21,948 bases of DNA from Bilamarchaeum sp050303335 (GCA_050303335.1 JBNLBN010000023.1:1-21948), one strand, 5' to 3'; shown: positions 1 through 7,257, counted from the first letter of the stretch. The notes: generated from the letters alone by a model not told the origin. Numbers and translations: made by a program.

Positions 1-195
1 GTCTGCATCGTATTCAGATGCGCCAAGCTTCCTTGCTGCATTGGCATAGATCCGCGCGATCTTCCCCCCGCCGGTCAGGATTCCGAACCTGTTGGATGAT
101 TTTTTCAGTACATTAACGAACTTCCTGAGATACTCGACATCCGGCTCCCCGGATCCATTCACTGTGCTTCCGCCAACTGATAAAACGACTATCAT
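1..195 (-). CDS. pyrH: UMP kinase, archaeal type (N-terminal part)
   Basis: Translating the minus strand from the ATG at 195 gives 65 residues that run off the left edge. They begin MIVVLSVGGSTVNGSGEPD and continue through a glycine-rich ILTGGGKIAR segment to a KLGASEYDAD stretch. This is the N-terminal layout of archaeal UMP kinases of the amino-acid-kinase fold: a first strand ending in GGS, PDVEYL, then the VGGGK-type nucleotide loop. The enzyme phosphorylates UMP to UDP in pyrimidine nucleotide synthesis. The start lies 25 nt from a TATA-like box shared with the divergent translin gene. The C-terminal three quarters are outside the window. Confidence 0.85.
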   Translation of the reverse strand, partial: MIVVLSVGGSTVNGSGEPDVEYLRKFVNVLKKSSNRFGILTGGGKIARIYANAARKLGASEYDAD

Positions 196-215
196 GAATA
201 GGTTGAGAGCGACTA

Positions 216-226
216 TGTTTTTAATC
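216..226. promoter_or_regulatory. Shared bidirectional TATA-like box (UMP kinase / translin)
   Basis: The AT-rich element TGTTTTTAATC sits almost exactly midway between the divergent start codons at 195 (minus) and 246 (plus), about 25 nt from each. That is the usual distance from an archaeal box A to the transcription start, so both transcripts would start at or near their start codons. It is assigned by position and composition only. Confidence 0.5.
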
Positions 227-245
227 TTGATTGAGAGGTAATACC

Positions 246-785
246 ATGGAAATCGAATCTATTCAAAACGAGCTATCGGAAAAGGAAAAACAGATGGATG
301 CAGTGCTCATGGAAGGCCGCACGATCGTGCGAAACTGCTCCAATTCCATAAAGGCCATGCATTCCGGAGACCTTGAAGCAGCAAAGAAGCATCTCAAGGA
401 TGCGGAAGCAGGAATATCAAGGCTTTCCTCATTCTCAGAAAAGTTTCCCGCCCAGATAAACCATATAATGCAGGAATATGCAGAGGCAAGGATCGTCCTA
501 TCGATAATAGTCGACGGGAACATCCCTGAAAAGTCCGATCTCAACGTGTCTGATGTATCCTACCTGAACGGCCTCCTGGATGCAACCGGTGAGCTTAAGA
601 GACAGTTGTTCGAATGCCTCCGTGCAGGCGACAAGAAAAAGGCCGAGTTCTACTTCTCAAAGATGGAGGAGATCTATGACAATCTCCTTCCCATCAGGTT
701 TTCCAATTCCATACTTCCGGAATTCAAGAGGAAGCAGGACGTCGCAAGGAATTCAATTGAGCATGCAAGGGGATTACTGATATAG
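246..785 (+). CDS. Translin family protein
   Basis: This is a 179-residue, all-helical protein. The C-terminal half carries the archaeal translin signature: an EYAEARIVLSII helix, a YLNGLLDATGELKRQ helix, then MEEIYDNLLPIRF and a conserved end with KRKQDVARNSIEHARG. Translins are single-stranded RNA/DNA-binding proteins that form ring-shaped oligomers; archaeal members have been linked to RNA processing. I chose the ATG at 246 over an in-frame TTG at 231 because GAGGT (234-238) is correctly spaced before it and it is 25 nt from the shared box. The ACT-domain gene follows after 8 nt, probably in one operon. Exact function in this organism is unknown. Confidence 0.85.
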   Translation: MEIESIQNELSEKEKQMDAVLMEGRTIVRNCSNSIKAMHSGDLEAAKKHLKDAEAGISRLSSFSEKFPAQINHIMQEYAEARIVLSIIVDGNIPEKSDLNVSDVSYLNGLLDATGELKRQLFECLRAGDKKKAEFYFSKMEEIYDNLLPIRFSNSILPEFKRKQDVARNSIEHARGLLI

Positions 786-793
786 CTGGTAAT

Positions 794-1207
794 ATGCCGA
801 TTACAGATTTGGACAAGCTGATAGAATCCATGGATCCATCGGTCCAGGAAGAGAAATATTACTTTGCAACCCTGAATCAGGATCAGCTGGGGGCCCTTCT
901 TCCGTATGTCCATCTTATCCAGGATGTGTTTAGGGAGGATGAAGGACTGAGCATCGTATTTCTGGAGGTCCTCAAAGCTGAAATCGAAGGAATGTCTCCC
1001 AAGGAGATAATCGGCCCGTTTGCCATGATCACGCTTAATGTGAATTCGGACCTTCTTGCAGTGGGCTTCCTTGCCAAAATAGCCAAAGCTCTTGCAGATG
1101 AAAACATCAGTGTGAATGCTTTCTCGGCTTATCACCATGATCACCTGTTCGTTCCTTTTGATAAAGCCGATCTTGCAGTCAGGACCCTGAAAGATATCAG
1201 GAAATGA
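794..1207 (+). CDS. ACT domain protein (DUF2241/ACT_3 type)
   Basis: This 137-residue protein has the two-part ACT_3 layout. The N-terminal half holds EEKYYFATLNQD and EGLSIVFLE. The C-terminal half holds ITLNVNSDLLAVGFLAKIAK, then NISVNAFSAYHHDHLFVPFD. The YHHDHLFVP motif is characteristic of this family. ACT domains usually bind small ligands such as amino acids and act as sensors; the family's ligand is not established. It starts 8 nt after translin, with GGTAAT just before the ATG, so co-transcription is likely. Its last 11 bases overlap the end of the convergent phosphohexomutase gene. Confidence 0.8.
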   Translation: MPITDLDKLIESMDPSVQEEKYYFATLNQDQLGALLPYVHLIQDVFREDEGLSIVFLEVLKAEIEGMSPKEIIGPFAMITLNVNSDLLAVGFLAKIAKALADENISVNAFSAYHHDHLFVPFDKADLAVRTLKDIRK

Positions 1208-2468
1208 ATCTCTTAATCAGACCAGTCAGTTCCGCTTTCCTTTTTTCCATCTTTTCCTTGCTTTGGTATTCCATTGTGAGCCTTATTACCGGCTCGGTAC
1301 CGGATTTCCTGATAAGCAGCCAGCCGTCATCCTCGTCGATCCGGATGCCATCATCATCCCTGATCCTCCCGCCGATGGATATTTCCTTCCTTATCTTTTC
1401 CATTGCGGAATCCTTGTCATTTGACCGGAACTTTTCCCGAACCATATGCCCGTGCGAATAATTTTTACGCAATTCCGAGAATTTCCCCTTTTCAAAGATC
1501 TCGACGAACTTAGCCGCCGCCATGGGACCGTCCGGAACATGCACCCCTTTCCCGTAGATGTATTCGCCGCAGGGTTCTCCGCCAAAAAGCGCGCCGGTTT
1601 CCCTCATCCTCTCGCCTATGAATGTGCTTCCTACAGGCGTAATCTCGATTTCCCCTCCGAGCCTTTCTACCGTGTCCCTAATTGCAAGCGAGGATTCGAC
1701 AGTGGATATGATCCTTTTGTTTGATGAACTTTCCATCTCATGTTCTATCATCATTGCAAGCTGTACATCGAAAGGAAGCATAAACCCACGGTCATCGAAA
1801 ACAACCGTCCGGTCCCCGTCACCGTCATGCGCAATCCCGAAGTCGGCGCCGAACCCGGCTACCATCCTTCCAAGATGAGACAGATTCTTCTCGTTTGGCT
1901 CTGATTCCCTGTTGAAGCATGAGAGAGAGGAATTCACTGATATCACCCTGCATCCGAGCCTTCCAAGTACATAAGGCGTGATTGCAGCAGCAGCGCCGTT
2001 GCAGTCAATTACTATTGTCGGTTTTTTCCTTACATCCACAGAGTCGCAAATCATATCCATGTGCCTGTTTGCGACATCGGACGATCTTGAGTATCTGCCC
2101 GGCCTTTCAATTCCAGGCTCCTTTGCGATCATCCGGACGATCTTATCCTGCAGCTCCTTTCCGATTTCCTTTCCGTCCTCCATCAATTTGAGGCCGTTGT
2201 ATTCTGCAGGATTATGGGATGCAGTTATCATTATCCCCCTTTTTCGGGCAAATGCGACCGTGGGCGTCGGAACTATTCCAAGGTCGGTCACGTCGCATCC
2301 GTTCGACATCGCGCCCGCTGTTATCGCGTTTTTGAGGCATGTCCCACTCTCCCGAAGGTCTCTTCCGACATACAATTCCCCTTCGCCAAAGGCATTACCG
2401 ATCTTCAGCGCGAGTTCTTCTGTGATGTCCTTACCGTAGACCCCCCTGATCCCGGAGGTTCCAAACAT
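1197..2468 (-). CDS. Phosphohexomutase, probably phosphoglucosamine/phosphomannomutase
   Basis: This 423-residue enzyme of the alpha-D-phosphohexomutase family has all four signature loops in order. These are the phosphoserine loop ITASHNP (Ser84), the metal loop DGDGDR (215-220), the sugar loop GGEPCGE (296-302) followed by PDG, and the phosphate loop RKSGTEP (387-393). It interconverts the 1- and 6-phosphates of a hexose or hexosamine. The GEPCGE...PDG sugar loop resembles archaeal phosphoglucosamine mutases, which would place it in UDP-GlcNAc synthesis, but mannose or glucose specificity cannot be excluded. The ATG at 2468 is about 29 nt from a TATA-like box. The 3' end overlaps the ACT gene. 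Confidence 0.85.
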   Translation of the reverse strand: MFGTSGIRGVYGKDITEELALKIGNAFGEGELYVGRDLRESGTCLKNAITAGAMSNGCDVTDLGIVPTPTVAFARKRGIMITASHNPAEYNGLKLMEDGKEIGKELQDKIVRMIAKEPGIERPGRYSRSSDVANRHMDMICDSVDVRKKPTIVIDCNGAAAAITPYVLGRLGCRVISVNSSLSCFNRESEPNEKNLSHLGRMVAGFGADFGIAHDGDGDRTVVFDDRGFMLPFDVQLAMMIEHEMESSSNKRIISTVESSLAIRDTVERLGGEIEITPVGSTFIGERMRETGALFGGEPCGEYIYGKGVHVPDGPMAAAKFVEIFEKGKFSELRKNYSHGHMVREKFRSNDKDSAMEKIRKEISIGGRIRDDDGIRIDEDDGWLLIRKSGTEPVIRLTMEYQSKEKMEKRKAELTGLIKRFIS

Positions 2469-2492
2469 AGGTTTAAAACTGTCTTCGAAACG

Positions 2493-2511
2493 TATTTATA
2501 TCTATATATAT
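2493..2511. promoter_or_regulatory. Overlapping TATA boxes for divergent phosphohexomutase and GS-like genes
   Basis: The stretch TATTTATATCTATATATAT contains two adjoining box-A-like elements. One (about 2493-2502) is about 29 nt from the minus-strand start at 2468. The other (about 2502-2511) is about 26 nt from the plus-strand TTG at 2532. This fits two near-leaderless divergent transcripts. Confidence 0.55.
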
Positions 2512-2531
2512 CAATTTTATCAGGTGATGAT

Positions 2532-3896
2532 TTGTCAGCTATAGATGACGTAATGAAATATGTCGCAACAAACGAAATTAGGTGGATTGACTTACAATTC
2601 TTCGATGTCAAAGGAGTAATGCACAGGGTCAGCATCTCAAACAGGAAACTTGAAGAGGCAAGTTTCGGTAATGGTATTTATGCAGCAGAACTGTCCGAGG
2701 TTTTCGGTAAGAGCGACCAGGGAGACCTTGTCCTTCTTCCGGATCCGGATACACTTGCCAGGCTTCCATGGGAACCTGCAACAGTAAGGCTTATCTGCGA
2801 TGTCACCGTCGCAATCAAGAAGGAGAGATTCCTAAAGGATCCGAGGTATGTTGCAGAAAGGATGGAGACAAACCTCAATGCAGCAGGTATCAAGAACACA
2901 CTTGTCGGATCAGAAGTTGAATGCTATCTGCTTGACAGCGTGACTGCTGACAAGACCCAGAGGCCAAGGGGTGTCGGGGTACTCATGGATTCAAGGGAAG
3001 CAAGGTGGGGACCGTCACCGATGTCGATAACCGGCTCAGGAGCATATGCTGCAACACCGATCGATTCGATGTACTCTGCCAGGACCCAGATCTGCGAGAC
3101 CATGGAGGATTCCTTCGGAATGCTCTGCGATTCGCACAAGCACGGAAAGGCACCGACTGCACAGCAGAACTTCGAACTGTCGCCAAGGACATTGAAATCA
3201 TCAGCAGATGCAGTAAACACCCTCAAGTACATAACAAAGAATCTTGCGACAGCAGTCAATGCATCCGCAACATTCATGCCTTACCCGATCGAGGGCGAGA
3301 AAGGAAACGCATACAACATTTCCGTATCCCTCTGGAAGACCAGCGAGAACAACATCTTCTATGATGCCAAGGACGACGGCCAGTTGAGCGATTCCGCAAG
3401 GTACTTCATCGGAGGACTTCTCGAACATGCGCCAGCAATTTCGCTATTCACAGCACCGACTCCAAATTCCTACAAGAGGCTTGCAATTAACGAGATGGAA
3501 GTAGGATGGTCGTTCAGCGACCCGAAAGCTCTTGTCCATGTTCCGAACACCAAGAAGAACATCAAGGAAGCGAAACGCATAACATACAGGGGCGCAGATC
3601 CTGCAGCAAATCCGTACCTTGCAAACGCAGTGGTATGCGCAGCAGGACTTGATGGTATCAAGAACAAGATCGATCCAGGAGAGGCAACAGGCGAGGGCAG
3701 CAAGAAGAGGAAGGAAATAGAACTTCCAGGAAGCCTCTACGATGCCATTTCAGCGCTTGAATCAGACACAAAGTTCCTCAAGGGCGTTGTGCCTGCAGAA
3801 CTTCTCGGTGACTATCTTGACATCAAGCTGAGGCAGCACAAGGAATCCCTTCGCGGAGTTACAGGAATGGAACTCCAGAAGTACTTCAATGTCTAA
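2532..3896 (+). CDS. Glutamine synthetase family protein with altered active site
   Basis: The 454-residue product has the glutamine synthetase (GS) fold over its whole length. It has an N-terminal beta-grasp (IRWIDLQFFDVKG), then LLPDPDTLARLPW, GSEVECYLLD, SATFMPYPIEG, a SYKRL motif at 313-317, DPAANPYL (356-363) and AGLDGIKN. Several residues that bind metal, ATP or ammonium in classical GS seem changed. The usual GSGMHVHQSL is here GNAYNISVSL, with no histidines. The H-H-E motif becomes KHGKAP. NRSAxxRIP becomes SDPKALVHVP. The Glu before RxPDP is Thr351, and the FDGSS ammonium-site motif is absent. E128, E130, R316 and R353 remain. I chose the TTG at 2532 because GGTGAT (2523-2528) precedes it; the ATG at 2553 is an alternative. 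It may not make glutamine. Confidence 0.8.
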   Translation: MSAIDDVMKYVATNEIRWIDLQFFDVKGVMHRVSISNRKLEEASFGNGIYAAELSEVFGKSDQGDLVLLPDPDTLARLPWEPATVRLICDVTVAIKKERFLKDPRYVAERMETNLNAAGIKNTLVGSEVECYLLDSVTADKTQRPRGVGVLMDSREARWGPSPMSITGSGAYAATPIDSMYSARTQICETMEDSFGMLCDSHKHGKAPTAQQNFELSPRTLKSSADAVNTLKYITKNLATAVNASATFMPYPIEGEKGNAYNISVSLWKTSENNIFYDAKDDGQLSDSARYFIGGLLEHAPAISLFTAPTPNSYKRLAINEMEVGWSFSDPKALVHVPNTKKNIKEAKRITYRGADPAANPYLANAVVCAAGLDGIKNKIDPGEATGEGSKKRKEIELPGSLYDAISALESDTKFLKGVVPAELLGDYLDIKLRQHKESLRGVTGMELQKYFNV

Positions 3897-3919
3897 TTTT
3901 TTTTTCTACTCTATTTTTT
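3897..3919 (+). terminator. Oligo-T terminator after the GS-like gene
   Basis: A run of nine T residues starts directly after the TAA stop and is followed by a run of six T (3914-3919). This is typical of archaeal intrinsic termination. It separates the GS-like gene from tRNA-Val. Confidence 0.6.
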
Positions 3920-3920
3920 C

Positions 3921-3993
3921 GGGCCCGTAGTCGAGTGGTTAAGACGTTCGCCTTACACGCGAAAGATCCCCAGTTCGATCCTGGGCGGGCCCA
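3921..3993 (+). tRNA. tRNA-Val (anticodon UAC)
   Basis: This is a complete 73-nt cloverleaf. The acceptor GGGCCCG (3921-3927) pairs with CGGGCCC (3986-3992), with A as discriminator. The D stem is GTC/GAC. The anticodon stem TTCGC/GCGAA encloses the loop CTTACAC with anticodon TAC. The T stem CCCAG/CTGGG has the loop TTCGATC. There is no intron and no encoded CCA tail. An AT-rich ParA-like gene follows within about 80 nt. Confidence 0.95.
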
Positions 3994-4038
3994 TTGAACT
4001 TCTTTTCAGTATCTTTCTGCAGTTCCGAAATCCATGCT

Positions 4039-4047
4039 ATTTAAAAA
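4039..4047 (+). promoter_or_regulatory. TATA-like box of the ParA-like gene
   Basis: TATTTAAAA lies about 29 nt before the ATG at 4072, a spacing that fits near-leaderless transcription. If translation instead starts at TTG 4123, the leader would be about 55 nt and would contain a Shine-Dalgarno sequence. Confidence 0.45.
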
Positions 4048-4071
4048 TTTTTGGCCATATATTCCTTTATC

Positions 4072-5145
4072 ATGTCTATATTGGACATGAAAGCGTCTAA
4101 AAACGACTTTAAGGTGAATATATTGGACATTATATATGCATTTTGGAATAATAAAGGTGGAACAGGGAAGACTAGTCTTGCATTTCAATCAATCGTCAGA
4201 TATGCTGAAAAGAATCCAAATAAGAAGATACTCGTTATCGATATTTGTCCACAGGCAAATCTGTCTGAATTGATGTTGGGTGGGTTGCACCACAAAGGAA
4301 GCGAAAAATTACTCGCCCGCCATGGCCAAGTGCCAAGATGTAGTTTGGGTGGATATTTTCAACTTCGACTTCCCTCTCCATATTCTCCCCCTTTATTTAA
4401 TGCCCGTGATTTTATCACTAGACCCTATCATTTTAATGAGAATATTGCTTCCAACATTGACTTAGTATGTGGCGACCCATTACTTGAGTTACAATCGAAT
4501 GCCGTTAATACACTTGCAAATCAATCTATTCCAGGTACTAATGCTTGGATCGCTATAATCGATTGGCTGAGAGATTTCCTTGATCAAGTCCACGAGGAGT
4601 ACGATACTGTGTTCTTTGATTGTAATCCAAGTTTTTCAATGTATACACAAATTGCATTAGCAACAGTAGATAGAATAGTATTACCTGTTATGGCTGATGA
4701 TTCATCCAGGAGAGCAATTCAGAATGCATTTTCATTAATCTATGGTTTGAAACTTCCTTCTGATATCTATGCTGCCTACGCCTTTGCGACGAAATTAAAA
4801 GAGGCAAATCGCAAACTTCCTAAAGTTCACTTAATCGCTAAAAATCGTTTAACACAATACATGGGGCCCGCATCAGCATATGCCGCTGTACTGTATGCAA
4901 TTCAAAGCGATATTGATGATCTGATGATGAAATATCCTGATATATTCTCATTCAAATCAAGTCGTGATGGCTTCATTGATATTAGGGATTTTCAAACTAC
5001 TGGTGTTGTGGCTTTTGCAAAAGGGCTTCCATTTTCAAAATTGAAGGTGGGTAAACAATCAATAGGAAAACACAGGGTCCAAGTAAAGCAGGAATACTTA
5101 GAAAATACAAAGAGGGCGATCGAAAATCTTGTGGATAAATTGTAA
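4072..5145 (+). CDS. Orphan ParA-like ATPase (deviant Walker A)
   Basis: The protein has 357 residues from the ATG at 4072. Its ParA/MinD core shows FWNNKGGTGKTSLAF (deviant Walker A with the signature lysine), then LVIDICPQANLSEL in place of the usual DxDPQGN, and the Walker B strand DTVFFDCNPSF. LPVMADDSSRRAIQNAFSL follows. Such ATPases dimerise on ATP and position DNA or protein cargo. No ParB, integrase or replication gene adjoins it. An alternative TTG at 4123, with AGGTGA at 4112-4117, would give the short N-terminus (MDIIYAFWNNKGG) usual for the family. The gene is visibly richer in A+T than its neighbours, uses different codons and follows tRNA-Val, so I infer horizontal transfer. Its cargo is unknown. 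Confidence 0.8.
   Translation: MSILDMKASKNDFKVNILDIIYAFWNNKGGTGKTSLAFQSIVRYAEKNPNKKILVIDICPQANLSELMLGGLHHKGSEKLLARHGQVPRCSLGGYFQLRLPSPYSPPLFNARDFITRPYHFNENIASNIDLVCGDPLLELQSNAVNTLANQSIPGTNAWIAIIDWLRDFLDQVHEEYDTVFFDCNPSFSMYTQIALATVDRIVLPVMADDSSRRAIQNAFSLIYGLKLPSDIYAAYAFATKLKEANRKLPKVHLIAKNRLTQYMGPASAYAAVLYAIQSDIDDLMMKYPDIFSFKSSRDGFIDIRDFQTTGVVAFAKGLPFSKLKVGKQSIGKHRVQVKQEYLENTKRAIENLVDKL
4077..4130 (+). repeat. 12-bp direct repeat at the start of the ParA-like gene
   Basis: TATATTGGACAT occurs at 4077-4088 and again, identical, at 4119-4130. The period is 42 bp, close to four helical turns. The second copy covers the alternative TTG start. It could be an operator for the ATPase itself or a chance match in AT-rich DNA. 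Confidence 0.5.
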
Positions 5146-5172
5146 CTTTTATTTTATTTCTTATCTCTTTTC
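5146..5172 (+). terminator. T-rich terminator after the ParA-like gene
   Basis: Immediately after the TAA come several T runs (CTTTTATTTTATTTC and onwards). This is a plausible archaeal oligo-T terminator. The rest of the gap to 5245 shows only a possible TATA-like AGTATTTATTT near 5184. Confidence 0.4.
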
Positions 5173-5245
5173 CATAACCAAAAAGTATTTATTTGTCCAT
5201 CTCCCTAATTGTGTCAGAAGTTACTCCAGAGTGATTAAATTGACA

Positions 5246-6112
5246 ATGAATTCAAGCGTGATCCCGAGTGTGAGGAGTTCGAATCCAAGAGTTACACGTA
5301 CAGACAGATCCCCTATGGTCGATAATTTCATTCCCCTCACAAGTATCAAAGGGGGCTGCAGCACTGTTTATATAGTCCGCGAACGGGAAACGGAAGAACT
5401 CTTCGCAATGAAAGTTCCAAGGGCCGACATGAAGCACGCCGCCGCGCTCATCCAAAGGGAGATCGCTGTTCTGGAAAAACTTCGGGACCCAGATTTCGTG
5501 AAGCTGCATGGAGCCGACAAAGCTGTTGTGAAGGTTCATGGGGCAGACAAGAACGAACCTTTCATACTTCTTGAATACCTGGGCCGAAACTGCCTTCACT
5601 GCTTAAGGCCAGACGTTCGCGAGGCAGTATCATTATACATTGCAGCAGCAGAATCCCTCTCCTCCCTCCATGCCAAAGGCCTTCTTCACCGCGATCTGAA
5701 ACCAAAGAACATATTTGTCACGATGGAAGGGATAAAATTTGTTGATTTCGCATTGGCGAAGCTGGATCCTATCGGGGAATTCGAAAACAAGAGGATGGGC
5801 ACCCTGGCATTCATGGCTCCGGAGCAGTTTGCCCGCGTAGTCGATGATCCAAGATCAGACGTCTATTCGCTTGGAATGAGTCTTTACTTTAGCCTGACGA
5901 GAAAACCTGCAGTTGATGGCAAGCCGAAGGATCTCGTAAGATACCTAAAAAACGGCATTCCACCGGTCCCCCTTGCCCAAAGAGTGGATTTTCCTGTCCC
6001 TCCAATCCTTGATTCTGTTGTAATGAAAGCAATAGAAAAAGATCCGGAAAAAAGGTTCCAGAGTCCCAAGGATTTAGCAGACGCTTTGAAAGAAATCAGT
6101 AGCGCCTTGTGA
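5246..6112 (+). CDS. Ser/Thr protein kinase, bacterial (Hanks) type
   Basis: This 288-residue kinase has no transmembrane segment or extra domain. It shows a partial glycine loop KGGCSTVY (35-42), the ATP lysine in FAMKV (K56), a helix-C glutamate (E72), the catalytic loop HRDLKPKN (148-155) and APE (191-193). SDVYSLGMSLY and the terminal KDPEKRFQSPKDLADAL are typical of this class. The metal-binding DFG is DFA (167-169). VKLHGADKAV / VKVHGADKNE (85-104) is a 10-residue tandem duplication in the N-lobe. The ATG at 5246 was chosen; Met24 at 5315 is possible. Substrates are unknown. The 3' end overlaps DUF655 by 17 bp, tail to tail. Confidence 0.88.
   Translation: MNSSVIPSVRSSNPRVTRTDRSPMVDNFIPLTSIKGGCSTVYIVRERETEELFAMKVPRADMKHAAALIQREIAVLEKLRDPDFVKLHGADKAVVKVHGADKNEPFILLEYLGRNCLHCLRPDVREAVSLYIAAAESLSSLHAKGLLHRDLKPKNIFVTMEGIKFVDFALAKLDPIGEFENKRMGTLAFMAPEQFARVVDDPRSDVYSLGMSLYFSLTRKPAVDGKPKDLVRYLKNGIPPVPLAQRVDFPVPPILDSVVMKAIEKDPEKRFQSPKDLADALKEISSAL
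5498..5552 (+). repeat. Imperfect 30-bp tandem duplication inside the kinase gene
   Basis: Two segments starting at 5498 and 5528 encode VKLHGADKAV and VKVHGADKNE. The DNA copies differ mostly at third positions, so the duplication is not recent. Confidence 0.7.
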
Positions 6113-6647
6113 CCATTGGCTTCGTAAACAAGTAGTATTTCTCCTTTCCTTCGATCTCGCTCATTATCCTGTGGACGAAAATGCCAACCGGATCAGCAAG
6201 TGTCGGGACCCTCTTATGGAGGTCCTCGAAGCTTTCAAACGGCCTCTCCTCCCTTTCATGGAGTAGGGTTTCCATCGTCTTCTTTCCGATTCCCGGAATC
6301 AGGTCCAGCGTGTGGACCCTGATGGATATCGGCCTGGCCTTGTTGATGAAATTGATGAAGTGTTCCTCCTTCTCCTTGATTACCTTCTTGAGCAGTGCCG
6401 GAAGGAATTCCCTTGCCCCGTTTGTGAGCTGTTCGAACTTAAGCCTGCCCTTTATGTGCGATATCTCATCCCGTCCTTCCTTTCCGACGTAAACTTTCTG
6501 TCCAAGGACGATGCTGGCATTAGGGTTGATTGTCGCTTCAAGCAATGTAAAGAACTTCTCACCAACTAGCTGCACTGCAGGCTCCCTTCTGATTGCGTCA
6601 GAGTGGCCTGCTGGCATGTACTCTATGACCCAAGCGTAATCTTCCAT
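6096..6647 (-). CDS. DUF655 family protein with helix-hairpin-helix
   Basis: This 183-residue protein matches the archaeal DUF655 family. It has an N-terminal OB-like part (YAWVIEYMPAGH, then IVLGQKVYVGK), a helical middle, and a helix-hairpin-helix LDLIPGIGKKTMETLL followed by PFESFEDLHKRV. Such hairpins bind nucleic acid; the family is conserved in archaea beside rpoF and rpl21e, and a role in RNA or translation is suspected, not proven. GGGGGAT is spaced 4 nt before the ATG. It is the third gene of the rpl21e-rpoF-DUF655 operon, 15 nt after rpoF. Confidence 0.88.
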   Translation of the reverse strand: MEDYAWVIEYMPAGHSDAIRREPAVQLVGEKFFTLLEATINPNASIVLGQKVYVGKEGRDEISHIKGRLKFEQLTNGAREFLPALLKKVIKEKEEHFINFINKARPISIRVHTLDLIPGIGKKTMETLLHEREERPFESFEDLHKRVPTLADPVGIFVHRIMSEIEGKEKYYLFTKPMVTRRY

Positions 6648-6662
6648 AGTTATCCCCCAACC

Positions 6663-6971
6663 TTATGAGAGGTCTTTCAAAATTTCTGAAGCCTCTTCGT
6701 CTGTCAGTTCTACCTTATCTTTAGCTGCAACAGCTTTAATAGTTGATGGATCGTTTGGGGAGAGATCCACAATCTTGATCGCGAGATCATCGGAGATCTT
6801 CTCGTGTTTTTTCAGGGCGTCAATCTGTTTTTTTGCATTCTCGTTTGCATACTTCTGCGCATGCTCGAGTGCCTGGGCCTGCTCGTATCCGAGCTCCCCG
6901 TCTTTCTCCCTCTTTTCAAGGATTTCCTTTGCCTCTGAGACACTTACGCTTTTTGATGATTTGATTTCCAT
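6663..6971 (-). CDS. rpoF: RNA polymerase subunit F (Rpb4)
   Basis: This 102-residue helical protein of the Rpb4/RpoF family is recognised from VSVSEAKEILEKR, the central ALEHAQKYA helix, and the C-terminal SPNDPSTIKAVAAKDK plus LTDEEASEIL. It would form the polymerase stalk with RpoE (Rpb7). AGGGGATAATC lies just before the ATG. The gene starts 10 nt after the rpl21e stop, in the conserved archaeal order rpl21e, rpoF, DUF655. Confidence 0.9.
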   Translation of the reverse strand: MEIKSSKSVSVSEAKEILEKREKDGELGYEQAQALEHAQKYANENAKKQIDALKKHEKISDDLAIKIVDLSPNDPSTIKAVAAKDKVELTDEEASEILKDLS

Positions 6972-6981
6972 GATTATCCCC

Positions 6982-7257
6982 TCAGGCCAGTTCCAGGTGG
7001 ACAGGTCCGACTACAAGCGTTTTTGTCGCCTTCATGTCCCCTACTTCGACCAGGTAGCTCCTGCCCCTCTTTTCCTTTATTATCCCATGCCTGTTTGCAT
7101 ATCTCAGGTGGGGCATACCAGCCCGGATCGCCTTTGGAGTAATTATTACCTTGTCTCCGACGTTGAATGTCCTTACGGACTTTGCTACGCTGACCTTTCC
7201 CTTCCCGCGCAGTTTGCGCGTCCTTGCACTTGATGTACCTCTTGAACGTTGTACCAT
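6982..7257 (-). CDS. rpl21e: Ribosomal protein L21e
   Basis: The 91-residue product starts MVQRSRGTSSARTRKLRGKG and contains VGDKVIITPKAIRAGMPH, YANRHGIIKEKRGRSYLVEV and a final VVGPVHLELA. This is the SH3-like L21e of the archaeal/eukaryotic large subunit. A longer reading frame upstream is not used: the family begins at the Met at 7257, and GTGATT (7261-7266) lies just before it. A TATA-like TTTTTAAATAC near 7306 would give a leader of about 20-25 nt. The gene is divergent from TBP. Confidence 0.93.
   Translation of the reverse strand: MVQRSRGTSSARTRKLRGKGKVSVAKSVRTFNVGDKVIITPKAIRAGMPHLRYANRHGIIKEKRGRSYLVEVGDMKATKTLVVGPVHLELA

Noticed and set aside
1204..2439. Several plus-strand frames opposite the phosphohexomutase
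   Set aside because: Low-complexity Ser/Pro/Leu-rich shadows of the minus-strand gene without start signals or family features.
2214..2531. Long 5' extension of the GS-like reading frame to 2214
   Set aside because: It runs antisense through the phosphohexomutase gene and through the promoter, and has no similarity to the GS N-terminus.
3921..5172. Complete integrative element at tRNA-Val
   Set aside because: No integrase, no direct repeat of the tRNA end and only one gene; at most a remnant or single-gene insertion.
5268..5300. TTCGAATCC resembling a tRNA T-loop, possible attachment-site copy downstream of the ParA-like gene
   Set aside because: The flanking bases do not match the 3' end of tRNA-Val and no stem forms; it is coding sequence of the kinase N-terminus. 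No att repeat was found.
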